Source: Phycomyces blakesleeanus NRRL 1555(-) (taxonomy: Eukaryota; Mucoromycota; Mucoromycetes; Mucorales; Phycomycetaceae). From it: a DNA stretch of 64,000 bases. The notes under the pieces are model-generated. The model ran no database searches. It was not told where the DNA came from and was given only the letters and a program-made list of their open reading frames with translations. Below, one piece after another: positions 36,231 to 48,720 of this stretch; the first letter of the stretch is position 1, and every line of letters starts with the position of its first letter. Both the position numbers and the translations under genes were made by a program. Location of the stretch: NCBI RefSeq assembly GCF_001638985.1, contig NW_017265136.1:2278269-2342268 (forward strand), in the 5' to 3' direction.

Positions 36231-36630
36231 CACTGTAGAAAAAAAAGTGCAAGTACTTGCAGAAATAATTGCATATCTGCAAAATCCGTGTAACTTTGTA
36301 AAAATCATATCAATCTTACTAAATTTAGAGTGTTCTAAGCCCCTTTTAGAAGCTGTGGACCCGCGATTAATCTTTTTTTCATATGTTAAACTCAGATGTC
36401 TATTTTAAGTGAGAAAAAAAGATGACTGTTCTTTTTTGTTTACAATTTTGATCAAGGTTACAAATATAGCCAATCAATCAGATATACCGTTAATTCGAAT
36501 TTTCTAGTGATGCGCAATTTTAAATAAAATGATAATGACAATCAACTTCATTGAGTAATATCTGAATAAGACGAAAGGTTTATATAGATTTATTAAAAAG
36601 AAAGAAGGAAAAAAGAAGAAGAAGAAAAAA

Positions 36631-39600
36631 CTACTGGTTGTGAGTCGGCGAGGACCAGACAATATGTCTAATGGCCCCGTCCTTAGTATTGTGGATGAGG
36701 CCAGCCATCCCCTTGAAGGACTTCACGTCCACTATCTTCCTCTTGCCCTGTGAGCGGTTGCTCAACACAGGGAAGAGCATGCCCGGCAAGGGCCTGACGT
36801 CGGAAAGACTCTTGGTGGCTGCAAAGAGCCTGGTTACTCCTTTGACAGTGTGGGAAAAGAATTTGCGGACATATCCATAACTTTCAAAAAACATAATTAA
36901 ATTATGATTAATATCAACTTTTAACAATGTAGAATATAACTAACAACACTTACTCCCACATATGTTCGAGCACAACAAGATTGTTAGCTCGAACATATCT
37001 ACTGTCAAAGGAGAACCAGACTCTGTAAACCACCGAGTCTTTCCACATCTTCATAGTGCAAACCACCTCGTCTTGTTCCTTGAAGGAAGAAACTCCTTCT
37101 CCTGCCCAGAAAGGCACCAACTGTTGGACGAGGTCCTCCCATTCCATGCCAAGGGTGTTGGCCAACTTGGCCATGCTATATCTGGTCGGACTGGACCACA
37201 GCTGAGGACCAGCAACATCATCACTTGCAATCTCGAAATTGCTGGTCCTTCTGTCAGCTGGTTCAGTCCTGGCTGGACGGTTGCCGCGGCAGTGGCTGAT
37301 GACCGCCATCCGGAAAAAAACATTTTCCATGTTTTTTCCGGGCTCCTTTCTGGACTTGATCACAGAGGTATAGGCACCAATTGTGCATTCTATTGGACGG
37401 CAGCTGTAAGTCCGCAAAGGGCCCATTTCCCGCAACATGAAACCAAGATGAACCAGCATGTGCTGGTTTATTACGAATATGTTGGATTTCAGCTTACTGT
37501 CCGAAATCTTGCACCTCAGAAAGGAGTGCCAGCAGCCAATTGCCCTATAAAACTCATTAAAAACTGGATAGAAATATATATCTAAGCGACTTACTGCTCC
37601 ACGGCAACAATGTCACTGGCGGTGATGCTCCATTGTTGGACAATGGAGCACGCCAGCACCAGGTCTCTCACGGCCTGCTTTGCAGATGCAAAGCAGAGGT
37701 GGTCAATTATCACAGTTGGTACAACAAACAAAAGGAAGTCCATCCAATCGACGACCTTCCTCTTGCCGTTCGATTCCTTCATCGACCTCCACGTACCGGT
37801 AAATGCCATGGGTATATCTGCCCTGGATGTGCTGACTGCTTTTTCAATGTCATCTAGGCTAACATCCAGGGCAAAGGGGTACTCAAGTCGTTGCAGGCGT
37901 TCTTGTAGGTCATTCCATGGGATTTTCTGGCCGGGCCTGCAGTCCCAGGGCAGAATTTGCCACCAAGGGCTTGATAGAGCTGGTGCCCTGTTCCATGACC
38001 TAGGAGGTGTATCTCGTTCTGGCCGAAGAAAGCAGAACTGGTGAGTGTGGGTAACTCTGCAAAGGCATTGTATCGCCTACCACCAGGTCTCTAAAATGAT
38101 GTTAGTGGTTTTTTTTTGATATTTCATAACTTACACTTCCTTTGGCTCTGCAAATACTCCCTATGTCCCTCATGGGGGCAGGACTTTTGCTCTTCAGGAA
38201 GCACATGGTCTTGGCAATGCTTTCACCATGCGCAAAACAATGGTGGCAGCCATATTGTGCATTGTGATGCATAAGGTTCATCAAGTCAGAGACAGCTGGA
38301 GTATCTCCAGTTGCCATGACAAGATGAACCTTACGCATCACATACTGGTCTCCGTCCCAGCACTTCACTCCACTTGTCTGCAAGGCTCGCAGGTCGGCAA
38401 GGATGGGCTCCAAAAACAAAGCAATGTTCTTTGGGTGCTTAGGCCCTGGGATAATGGCCAGCTGCATCATGTTACCCTTCTTGTATCTAAATATATTATA
38501 TTAGTATATATAAATATACATCTAAATCAATGTGTTTTATTTACCTTTTGGCAGGGTTGATATTCATGTTAATAACATGAATGATACTAGCTGACATGGC
38601 GGCATCCTTGAAGGGGTTGAACTGGTCAACAAACATAGACACTACCATGTCACCCTGGTCAACAATCCCACCTGCAAGCAGTCTATGGATGCCATCTCCA
38701 TCAAAAATATCCTTGCGGACATTTGATTGGCCACCAGCCAAAACCTCTGTGTCATAGGCAATCTTTGCCCATTCTTCAAGGTGAGCCAACTTGAAGCGTA
38801 ATTGCGCCAAGAGAGGCAATACCTGGTATGTCTGTACAGGTGATATAGTGCCTCTCTCACGCTGGTACCACGGTCCATTGCAGTGAGAGCACACCTCATT
38901 CTCAACGATTGAGTTTCCAGGCTCGATATCAGGGAAACGAAAGCACCCACTGGCACACATGTCATACACCTGTGCCTTGACTGTGTATTCTTGCTTGAGC
39001 AAGGTATCCACCTTGTAATATGACAGAAGTGAATCCGTTTTAGCTAATACAATAGTAAGTATATGTAATATAGTAGATATGTGATAGTAATAAACTTACG
39101 GGATCCACGTTCTGTCATGTACTTGTTTACGATCTTGACAGACTGATCGTAGATTTCACAAGAAACACTGTTCTCGAAAAACAAGGAGAACAACTCCAGA
39201 CTAACGGCCTCAGCACTGCTGTTGGGAGTGTACATTGGTACAAACTGGCCGTACTCAATGTCGGCCTGCTCTGGTTCAGCTTGGGCCATTCCTTGGTTTC
39301 GGACACATGTGAATCCAGACCATTCTCTAATATATTTACACAGTTAATATTTAACATAAACATAATCATATGTAATAATGTTATTATTAACATTTTTTTT
39401 TAATTGTTCTTACCAGAGGTGTACTCCACCTCAACATTGATGGAATTGGCTTCCATAGGAGAAGCGTCCTCTTCATCGGCCTCAACGTTGTTAGTGGCAG
39501 CAGCCAAGAAACCATCAAAGTCAATTGAATCATCGACAGAGGCTTTATCGTTGATATCCATCATGTCATAAGCTGGATAAGTGACATTGATATCCATTTG

Positions 39601-39690
39601 AGCGGGTTGTTGCTCAAAGAACAAATTGTCAAGCATATAACTACTTGTTTTGTTTTTGGTAACAGGGTTAAGTAAGTCGTTAATATTCAT
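36631..39690 (-). pseudogene. tnp2-type transposase of element F (frameshift)
   Basis: Seven exons inferred: 39690-39414, about 39324-39100, 39043-38545, 38486-38135, 38090-37595, 37544-36954 and 36880-36631. No Cys/His finger is seen in exon 1, which is acidic; a zinc pair ENEVCSHCNG occurs near 38.89 kb. Blocks: MFVDQFNPFKD (38.62 kb), MATGDTPAVSDL and YGCHHCFAHG (38.3-38.24 kb), NEIHLLGHGTG (38.0 kb, in place of DEMH) and VDWMDFLLFVVPT (37.74 kb, shared with A). A one-base frameshift lies near 37.93-37.97 kb; the other exons are open. Closer to A than to C/D/E. Probable transposase, probably inactive. Confidence 0.85.
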
Positions 39691-39929
39691 TTTGAATTGT
39701 TGTTTTGTATTTTAAAAAAATAGGGGTGTAAGGTCAAAAAAACTACTTGGGATGTGATATTAATTTTTATTCCATCAGTTGACAGTGAAAAATTACAAGT
39801 GTGCTAATTATCATGAAATTTTTTTTAAAGGGATTCTGACTTTTTGTTTTTTATTTTTCAGTTTTTCTTGTTACTTTTGTTTAACTTTGTTTTTTTTTTA
39901 TATTTTACATCTTCTTTACAGTTCTAAAA

Positions 39930-40463
39930 ATGTCATTGCTCGACATTACGCAATTAAATCTTTGACTGGTGATGCTGGAGACAGCATATGCCTGGCTTGA
40001 GGTCAGGTTTGAGACCAGGTTTGAGGGCGGTGAGGCCGCCACTGAACAGCCTGTCCAAGGTAACCCTCCTGATGTGAACCGTTTGCAGCCGGTCGTTGGT
40101 GGCAACACCATCCCACGCCCTTCCCCCCAAGGACAACCTAACAGTTGGGTACTCTCAGCTGGGAGTGTTACTGCAGCCCTGGTATTACATTTTATCAGGG
40201 GTAACACCAAAGAAGCTCAGCTTCTTTACAGTGCCATTGGCAGACTTGCTCGCCAGCTTGTACAGGTAATAATGTCACGCTACCGTACAAATGGTATAGC
40301 TATACCATCGTGGGGTAGTCTTGCACCTAACCAGAGAAACATCCTGGTTAGAAACCTTGAAGAGAGAGCAGCCAGAAGAAATATTGCTCTTGATAGGTTT
40401 GAGAATTCCTGGGTGTCTATCTTTGTGCTTTCTCAGAGATGGAGAACTGCTGTCTCCAGTTGA
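39930..40463 (+). pseudogene. Partner gene of element F (one stop)
   Basis: ATG at 39930 and TGA at 39963-39965. Then an uninterrupted 165-codon frame to TGA at 40461. The protein starts MSLLDITQLN, continues with a Glu/Arg segment (LEVRFETRFEGGEAATEQ), has a Pro/Gly linker, then helical segments (NILVRNLEERAARRNIALDRF) and ends QRWRTAVSS. No intron needed. A start at ATG 39972 would bypass the stop. GC content is visibly higher than its flanks. Divergent from tnp2, about 240 bp apart. Unlike all other partner genes here. Function unknown. Confidence 0.65.
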
Positions 40464-40696
40464 AGACAGTAATAAAACGTAAGTTACTTTTAAATATAAA
40501 GCCATTTATAAGATCATAACTAATACAAATCAATTGTTTTGCTTTGTTTGTTTGTTTTTTATTTTATTATAGTAGACAATACTGAACTTTATAAGTGATA
40601 TTTATAAAAAAACATAATAAAAATACTATTTTAAAAAAATTGTTATCAAGTAGAAAGTAATTTGGTATATGTCTTGTATACTTCTTCTACTGTTAT

Positions 40697-40810
40697 TTGT
40701 TTGTTTGTTTGTTTGTTTTGTTTTGTTTTTTTTCTATTTTTTTTATTTTTATTTTTTATTTATTTTTTCTACTTTTTTTATTTTTTTATTTTTTATTTTT
40801 TTGTATATTC
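40697..40810. repeat. TTTG and TTTTA low-complexity tract
   Basis: (TTTG)5 followed by a long T-rich tract; the frame across it is low complexity and not a gene. Confidence 0.85.
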
Positions 40811-41136
40811 CAGGGACCAAAAAATAAAACAAAAATAAAAATAAAAACTTATTTTTATGTGACGCAATGTGTATTATTTGACCAATTAGAGATCCAACAA
40901 ATTTAACAAAAAAGGGTTAGTTAAAAGTAATACACAAGTCTAATTGGCTTGAGGATGCTGAACAGCACTCGATCGAGTTTAATGCTATGGAATTCCACAA
41001 ATCCGATTGGCAAAGAGTAGTAACACTAACATTGTATCACCTTGTTTTTATTGGCTGAATTCATATCTGCAAGTATGTATTTTTTACATAGTAATCTGTA
41101 TTGGCGGAATTACAAATGCTGTCATTTCCTACAGTG

Positions 41137-41452
41137 AGTGCAAAGTCATGACTCTATCTCTGGACATGACAAAATCCGATTTCTTGGATTTATTTTCTCT
41201 CTCCCTCTTTTTCCTTTTTTCTTGCTATCGACATTTAAATTCCTATTGGACTTTAAATGCTTTTCCCCTTTTTTCTATTTTTTCTTGATTTTTATTTTCC
41301 TTTTAGCTTGCTTTCCTTTGCATTGCACTTATTTCTTTACATTTCTTGATATTACTTCTTTAGTATGCTTCCCAAGAGTTCATATTTTTTAGTAGTTTAA
41401 TTATTTTTATTTTTAATTATTTTTTTTATGATTATACCCGAAGACCTATACC
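41137..41452. repeat. Repeat R2, right arm, outer part
   Basis: Continues R2 beyond element F: GCAAAGTCATGACTCTATCTCTGG...AGTAGTTTAATTATTT...GATTATACCC, the reverse complement of about 34500-34813. Cut at 41452 by element H. Confidence 0.85.
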
Positions 41453-42590
41453 ACTGCAAAAGACCGCTTATTTAGTTCCTGAAAACCTGCAAAAATTTTA
41501 CTATAATTTTCGATTTTTAATTTTTCAAATAATTTCTATTTTTTTTCTGTTGTGATTTCCGATCGCTCTTTTTTAGCTGTAAAGTCACATTACTATCATT
41601 TTTTTGGCCATAAAATTACAAAATTAGAGGTTTTTTTTATATTATATACTTCTTTGATATAATTTTAACTTACACTAAAAAAACACTTATATAAAAGTTA
41701 ATATAATATTTAATAAAAATTATATATATTCTTCAGGTTTCACTTTTTCTATTTCAAAATAAATTATTTAAATATTTTTTTATGTATTATAAATGTAAAT
41801 ATAAGAACAAATATTTAATTAATATATTTCAAAAGAACAAGACAAGAGATTGTGATTTCATTTTTACTGTGGCAATATTTTTGCGTGATTTTTCCCTTTG
41901 ATATATAGAAAATATCAGATTTTTTATTTCACATGTTGTGAGAGGCAAATGTTTCATTTTTGGATTATTTTTTATAATGATCAAATCATCATCATATCAA
42001 ATATTATAATTCTAAAAAAAGACTTTCAAAAAAATTACATATACTTTTAGTAATATATGCAATATTTGACTTAGTTAATGACTTAATAATATATAAGTAT
42101 AATTATGATGATATGTGCGGTAGATGTATCAAAGAATTACTTGGCATACTATAGTCATGGCATGGAGCAGTATTTTATCTATTTATAATTTTTTTTTGGT
42201 ATATAAAGACCTTGATCAAGATCTCTTAAAATCTATATAATTTTTTTTATAATTTAAAACAATCGACATGTCCAATAATCAAAAGAAAGACAGTTATGTT
42301 ATCTGCAAATGTCCAGACTGTACAAAGTTGGATAGCTATAACAAGAAACAGAAAAGACAAAATGTACAACAACACTATGAGAAACATATAGTGTCTGTTA
42401 CCAAAGACAATGCAATGGATAAATAACAAGAATAACTCGAGCTGTACATGTAAAATTAATATAAATCAATTCATAAAATAGATGTTTCTGAAGAACATTC
42501 TGACAACATGGAAGTATATAGTATTGACACACTGGAAAAATAAAAAAAATACTATAGCTTTAAGTAACGAGAAAGATAGTGAAAATTTCA
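41453..42590 (+). mobile_element. 5' end of tnp2 element H (copy 1)
   Basis: Left end CACTGCAAAAGACCGC, collinear for about 575 bp with 63426-64000 (CACTGTAAAAGACCGC). Inserted in R2 after CTATAC; the matching right end and TSD were not found. Truncated by element D near 42590. Confidence 0.8.
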
Positions 42591-42600
42591 AGGTTTTTTT
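42268..42600 (+). pseudogene. First exons of a tnp2-type gene (element H)
   Basis: ATG at 42268. The first frame encodes MSNNQKKDSYVICKCPDC...QQHYEKH, a Cys2-His2 arrangement (CPDC, then HYEKH), and ends within about 52 codons. A second short acidic segment (VSEEHSDNMEVYSIDT) follows a CATAAAATAG acceptor near 42480. The rest is replaced by element D. Same finger-plus-acidic layout as A, D, E, G and I. Confidence 0.55.
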
Positions 42601-42772
42601 TCAGCTCAGCCGTTTTTTTTATTTAAGTTGGGGGTGTATTTTCGACGTATTCTATTGGTTTAGATAGACAATAAAAAATTCATATTTTTTTGGCTTGCTA
42701 TAAAATCACATCAAATAAAGTATTTGTAGTACTTGTTTCCTTTTTTATTTTATAATTCAAGCTATACACAAT

Positions 42773-45700
42773 ATGTTTCCCTTTACCCAAATCCACACCT
42801 TAGACTGTCACTGCATTAAATGTCACAACAGTCATCAGAAATCTTCTTATGCTGCAAAGCATACTGAGACTCGTCGTAATAAGAGAGCTAGAGTTGAAGG
42901 TACCAGAATATCTGAGAATAGTATAATATATTCAGTGTTGGTTTTTTGTTTGCTGCGTAATAATCGTTTTAATATTTATTTTTTATTTTTTATTTATGTT
43001 GTTTATTTTTAAACTTTTAATGAAACACAGCCGCAATGAGAAACATGGATGTAGATACTGAGGGTAAGAATTTTTCTATTTGAAAGCAGAAAAAAAACTA
43101 ATACACTATTATATTCCATATTTGTAGTAATCCCAACCTCTCGTTCCGATTCTGTGGAAGCAATGGACGGTCAGGCCAACTCACCTTTTTTGGATGCTGC
43201 CTCAATGTTTGACAATGACAGAGACGACAATGATTTCAATGACAATGTTGAAGATGAAGTCAATGAGATCGAGATTGAGAACTTCAACAGTGAAGATCAG
43301 TGTGAGATACATAAAGAAAACTAAAAGAAAAAGAGAGTAAAAGAAAAATCAAGTGTTAATTTTTTTTAATTTTTTACAGACCCTTTTGCTGCTCCTGATA
43401 TGCCCGAAAATGAAGTCCATCAATTCATAGACATCTTTACGGTACTGTTTGCTTCACGTCATGTTGTTGATAAGAGTGCTGCTGTCTTGATTGAGTTTAT
43501 CAACAACCTGCTGAGAATCTACGACCAAGATTTTCAATTACGAACCAGTCTTGCCAGTTTACAAAAAATAACAGGATTTTCTGCTATTACAAAAGGCATC
43601 AAGAAATTTGTGGTGTGCCAAGACTGTCATACAGTATATCAGGATATCGTATCTGCTCCTCCTCGATGTGTTTCCTCAAAACTTGGTGCCAGGTCTGCAT
43701 GCAACTGTAATTTGACGAAATCCATATCTTCCAGTGCCTTGGTTGCAAAGCGTGAATATGTCTACCAATCCATTAAAAATACATTGAGCGTTTTCTTCCA
43801 TCGCCCTAGTTTCAAAGCCAAGATTTGTCAATGGAATAAGGAGTTGAAGATGGTAGATACTCTGTGCGATGTCTATGATAGTGCGATGTGGAAGGAGTTG
43901 AAGGACAAAGATGATGTATCATTTGTGTTGGACCCACGCTCACTAATGTTAACACTTAACATCGACTGGTTCCAGCCCTTTGATGGTGTCACTCACTCCT
44001 CTGGTGCTATCTATCTGGCCATCAACAACTTGCCCCGTGATGAAAGATTCAAGTCAGAGAATATTATCCTTGTAGGTCTCATGCCTGATCCAAAGGAGCC
44101 AAAAACTGATGAGATCAATAGTTACTTGGAGCCCTTGGTAGATGATTTGAAGCAGCTGTACGTTGGCATGCGGATTCCTACACACAAATTCCCAAATGGT
44201 GCCAGTGTTTGTGCTGCACTACTGATGGTTGCATATGATATCCCAGCCGCCAGAAAGACAAGTGGATTCACAGCGCATAACAGCACATATGCTTGTTATA
44301 GGTGCAGCCGGCAGTTTACTCGGTTAGGGAGCAGCAACCAGGTTGATTTCCGTGGATTCAATTATTCTCGTTGGAATATCCGCAGTGGTGCAGAGAGCAG
44401 GTTGCATGCTGAGGAGTGGAAGGATGCAAGTACACTCTCAGAAAGGCATCAGCTGGAGGTCAAAAATGGTGTTTGATGGTCGCAGTTGCAACGCCTTGGA
44501 TACTTTGATCTAGTACGTGGAACAATCATTGATCCCATGCATAATCTTTTCCTGGGGACGTCTAAGAAATTAATGGATTGGTGGATTGATGAGAAGACAA
44601 TTGGACCTGAAGAGTTTGCTTCGATGGAGAAAATTGCAGAGACAATGGTACTGCCCAGAGATTACACCACACTGACAACCAAAATTGGAAAGGGCTTCAG
44701 CTACATGAAAGCGGACAAGTGGGAATCATGGGTTCTGGTTTATTCTCCTGTCTTGTTGCATGGTATTCTCCCCCCATTACAATTCAAGAACTGGATGTAT
44801 TTCGTTGATGCATGCCGATACTACGTAAAGCCCAGCATTACTTTTGATGAGATCACCACTGCCCACAGCTTGTTAGAAAAGTTTTGCAATGCATGTAACG
44901 TAGACTATACCGCCACTATTCTCACCTGCAATATGCACCTACACCTCCATCTTCACAAATGCATTCGTGATTTTGGACCAGTGTATGGTTATTGGCTCTT
45001 TGGGTTTGAGCGATACAATGGTATTTTAAAGAATTTCAAGACAAATGGCAAAGACGGTTTTGAGGCAACCTACATGAAAAATCTTGTTCAGAATACGTAT
45101 AAGGGTGATTATGTCAATGCTGTTCTTAAAAGTTCTAGCCAGATCCCCTTCATTCACACTCTGTCTAAACTTGTTACAACCTCCATACCTGCCGCCACAG
45201 TCACCACTCTCTCCAGTCGCCCATTCAGATTGCAAGCATTTGTTCAAGGCTACACTGATCCTTATAATCTACCCAAGGGTAACGAGCCTCTTCCTCCTTC
45301 TACATTTCCTCTAAAATACAAAAAGTCATCAGTAATGGATGATTCCGACTATCTCCATTTACTTGAATATTACCAAGTCGCTTACAACCTCCCAGACCTT
45401 GCCAGCTATCAGAACACATCCTATAATTGCCCAGCACTTGACAATCAAATCATCAAATTGAAGTCAATTGACATTCTTGGTCAACACTATCGAGGAACAA
45501 ACAACAGCACAATCAGTTGTGGATCACTTGTTCAGGCAAAGTTTGTTGGTAGTAATGGAAACATTATATTTGGATTTGCTGGACAAATTCAGTATCTTTT
45601 TACACACCCCTTCCAACTTCCACCCACCCACAATCTCCATATGACTCGCATGGTTCATGATCATCAACATGTATTCGCATTTATCAAGTGGTTTCGTACT

Positions 45701-45886
45701 TCCTCTGATAAGTCGCGTGAGGATGACGGTGTTGAATTTTGTTTGCCCACGTTCTCTCCTGATAGCTACCATAGCATTATACCTGTACATCGCATCTTAT
45801 TAGAGGTTGCTACAGCTACTATTGTGACAAGTAGAAATGTTAGCAAAATGCTGGTAATTCTATTGCCAAAGAAGCTATATGCTTAA
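42773..45886 (+). pseudogene. tnp2-type transposase of element D (single TGA)
   Basis: Exons 42773-42899 (CHCIKCHNSH finger-like), 43031-43063, 43128-43301 (acidic, NDRDDNDFNDN) and 43380-45886; phase-1 introns with GT/AG sites. Core blocks: a CQDCHTVY...CNC zinc-like segment (43.62-43.72 kb), LTLNIDWFQPFDG (43.96 kb), VAYDIPAARKTSGF (44.23 kb), CYRCSRQF (44.3 kb), IIDPMHNLFLGTSKK (44.53 kb), MHLHLH (44.95 kb) and C-terminus LLPKKLYA. The only lesion seen is TGA at 44474-44476, where C has CGA (Arg). About 950 residues otherwise. One transition could account for its loss; readthrough cannot be excluded. A late exon-1 start is possible. Confidence 0.9.
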
Positions 45887-46024
45887 ATAATAAATAAAGT
45901 GAACTTTTACATTTCTTTTTCTTTAACAAAAAAACAGAGCGCGTATTTCTGATATATATATTGATAGTATTTTGTATGTGAAAAGTAATATATAGATAAA
46001 AAGAGAGAGACAATTTTTGTTCAT

Positions 46025-47222
46025 TTAATACCCGTCTCTAAGGGCCCACTGAGGAAATTTGAGGGTTATGTCATCTGGGACTGCTGTATTGGACACATTG
46101 GTGAAAACCCTCTCCTTTATTTGAGAAGCACTTGACCCCATTGCTTCAATAGCATACTCATCAATGAGTTTAATGAGAGTATTGAACTAAAATGATTTTG
46201 TTAATACTTCACTTTATATTTTTTATAATAAGACATAATTATTAATATAAAATAATATACCTCGTCACTTCTCCATCCTGGCCGAACAATCTTGACGATG
46301 CTCTTTGTGCGATTCTTGAAGTCTTCATCTGCAGATTCTCCATCGGACATTGCTGCCATTTGCATTGTGAAGTCACAATCTCTCTTCATTTGTAGATCAA
46401 TTGCTTCTTTGTTGTCTGTGTATGCAAGTAAACGGCGAGTATGATTCTAATAGTAGTTTTTTTGTATTAGTATTTTTAAAATTCTCAAGACTAAACTATA
46501 TTATTTTGAAATTATTTATTTAGAGATTACACTTACATCTCTGGCACGTCCTGCCCTTCTTGAACAAGTGTTTGTTGCTTTTATTTCCTCTTCGGTTTTT
46601 CTTGCTTTTGAAACCCAGCTGGTGAAGTTTTTGTGCAGTCTTGCTCTCAAGTCTGCATCTCTAAATCCCTCATGGGTAAACTTGTGCTTCAAGTTTTCAA
46701 GAAGTCGCACCACCAACTCCTTGTTTGGCGACTTGTAAAAGAAAACATTTGTATTCCATCTGGGCTTACTCTCATTTGCCAGGATATCAGCTTGATTTCT
46801 TGTTTTCAGCTTGGGATCCCACATGAGATTACGAATATGGGCCTGATAGAATATATGAGAAAATACATCAATAAAATTTTGCACACATTGATACTCACAT
46901 AAACATCATTAGAGGCCTTCTTGCTAAACTCAGACGGGGCGTTGAAGGCAGGCTGAGAAACATTAGCTATTGTATTGGTAGGGGAAACGAGGGGGGCCCT
47001 GCTTAAACTGTCAATAGCAGTGATTGTCTCAGTGCTGCTGGTGGCAAGAACACCAATTCTGCTATTCATGTTTAGCAATGTATCTTCAACAGTGCCGATT
47101 TGTTCTTGTACAATCAACATGTCAGCTGTCATATTAGTTTTCAAAGTAGAAAGAATTTCTATCAATTGTTTGTTTGTAATCTCAACGGGACAAAGAGCAA
47201 GTTGACGTCTTTGAATAGCCAT
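46025..47222 (-). CDS. Partner protein of element D (intact, 325 aa)
   Basis: Exons 47222-46899, 46842-46537, 46446-46261 and 46186-46025 (324, 306, 186, 162 bp), all phase 0 with GTGAG/GTAAG donors and CAG/TAG acceptors, open from ATG to TAA. The N-terminal exon has a long amphipathic helix (QQ...IEILSTLKTNMTADM, QEQIGTVEDTLLNMNSRI) suited to coiled-coil pairing. Exon 2 is basic (HIRNLMWDPKLKTRN, KPRWNTNVFFYKSPNKEL), plausible DNA contact. Exon 3 ends RPGWRSDE. Exon 4 ends FPQWALRDGY. Exon lengths 2-4 are identical in element C. No known domain recognised. Convergent with tnp2, 138 bp between stops. Expected nuclear helper of transposition; this is inference. Confidence 0.85.
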
Positions 47223-47399
47223 TGTCTACAGAATATAATAAAAGGTAAAAATGTAACTGTCAATTTTAGATTACATTGTTATTGATGCTATTATACAATT
47301 GAATTGAATTGAATTAAAAATAAATTGTATCAAATTTACATACTTAAATTATTTGAAATAAAATGGGTTGATGTGTGTGTGTTTGAGTATGAGTGCAAT

Positions 47400-48720
47400 A
47401 AGTAGCAAGAAAGCAGGAGAAAGAGTAAACAAATTGTATAAAACGTATGGTTTATATAGATATTCAGCGTATCTTTGATATATAAGTCTCTATTAATACT
47501 TCTTGTAATCACTGAGATGCAAATCGGCTTTCATACTGCTTTAGATCCCAATTGATCAAACCAGTCTAGTCTTTTGTTTCAAACGCACTTTTCTTTTTTC
47601 TTTTTTTTTCTTTTTTTGTTGTTGTTCCTGTTTCTCTTTTTTTTTGCTCTTTATATTTGCTATTGGTCTTTTCTTTGTTTCTCTATCTCTGCAACTTCTA
47701 TTATATTTGCGAACTATTTGTGTAAGACATGTTCTTTCTAAAAAGTCTTCTTTATAGAAAATAAAAGAATTTATTTATTCTGTTGCCATAGACACACTCT
47801 TCGTCGCTGTCTCCACCTATTTTTTTATTTTTTTATTAGTCTTTTTTTTTAATCTGCTTTTTTAAAGTACTTTTTTTTATATAACTAAAAAGAATTAGTT
47901 GTTTCAGTTGCCATAGACACTTGCCCTCTCTTTTCTTTTTACTTCTTTCTTTCTCTTTTACTCTTATACTTGCAAATGTTCCTGGTAAGGCGCTTTTTTT
48001 CTTTATTTTTCTTTATTAGTAATTTCTTCAAATATAGCTGAGTAATAACAAGTGTTTCTGCTACCATAGTCACTCACGTATAGTTTCCTTCTGATGCATC
48101 CTCTTCACAATAGCTATCCAGATTAGCCAAGATTAGTAAATATACTTCATACCATCATCTCATAAAAGTATCCTGATTTTTTCCTTTCTTTTTTATAGGA
48201 TATATCACCAAAAATATTTTCTACAGCTAAACACGACCACCAACACGGTAATATTTTTATCTATTTATTTATTATATTTCTCTTTAATATTAATCAAACT
48301 GAATCCAATTTTTACTATAGATGAACAACCCTCTCCAAAACATACTATGGATCAAAAGCTTCTATCTCATGCTGCTGTCATTGACATGGTAAGACTTTTT
48401 TGTTCTTTTATTATTCTTATATGTATTATTATATTACTTATGCTGTTTATTAATAAAAAAAACTACCAGATACTATATCGACTTTTGATAAGTATTATCT
48501 ATATCTACAAATAAATCCGTTTGCTTTGGGTATGTAAATTAATAATTATATTGCCCAATTCACAAAAATTAATTTTTTCTAATCATTTTCATAGTCAAAG
48601 GAATCAAAATTCCATAGCTTTACTTGTAATATTTTATTGTTTGGTCTTTGTACTCAATAATTCCAATGTAAGTATTAATGATTTATAAGAATTGAAATAT
48701 CCAACACATACGCACACCCA
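47400..48720 (+). other. Tiny-exon/tandem region in the tail of element D
   Basis: Three imperfect repeats of a GTTGCCATAGACACT-type segment occur near 47785, 47915 and 48058, each after a T-rich stretch like a 3' splice site. Further splice-bounded segments at about 48198-48248 and 48321-48390 (ATGAACAACCCTC...GACATG|GTAAG) match segments in C on the opposite strand. No continuous reading frame was found. Confidence 0.4.

Larger units (their letters stand above)
36231..41136 (-). mobile_element. tnp2/CACTA-type element F, full length (4906 bp)
   Basis: Left end CACTGTAGAAA, right end TTTCCTACAGTG. A 3-bp TSD, AGT, lies at 36228-36230 and 41137-41139. The empty site is preserved in the other R2 arm at 35373-35375. 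It encodes tnp2 (minus) and a divergent partner gene (plus). The right subterminal region has several ATTGG motifs (near 40886 in reverse, then 40942, 41007, 41049 and 41100). Confidence 0.95.

Noticed and set aside
40697..41392. Phe-rich open frames
   Set aside because: Arise from TTTG/TTTTA tracts and from repeat R2; no codon structure.
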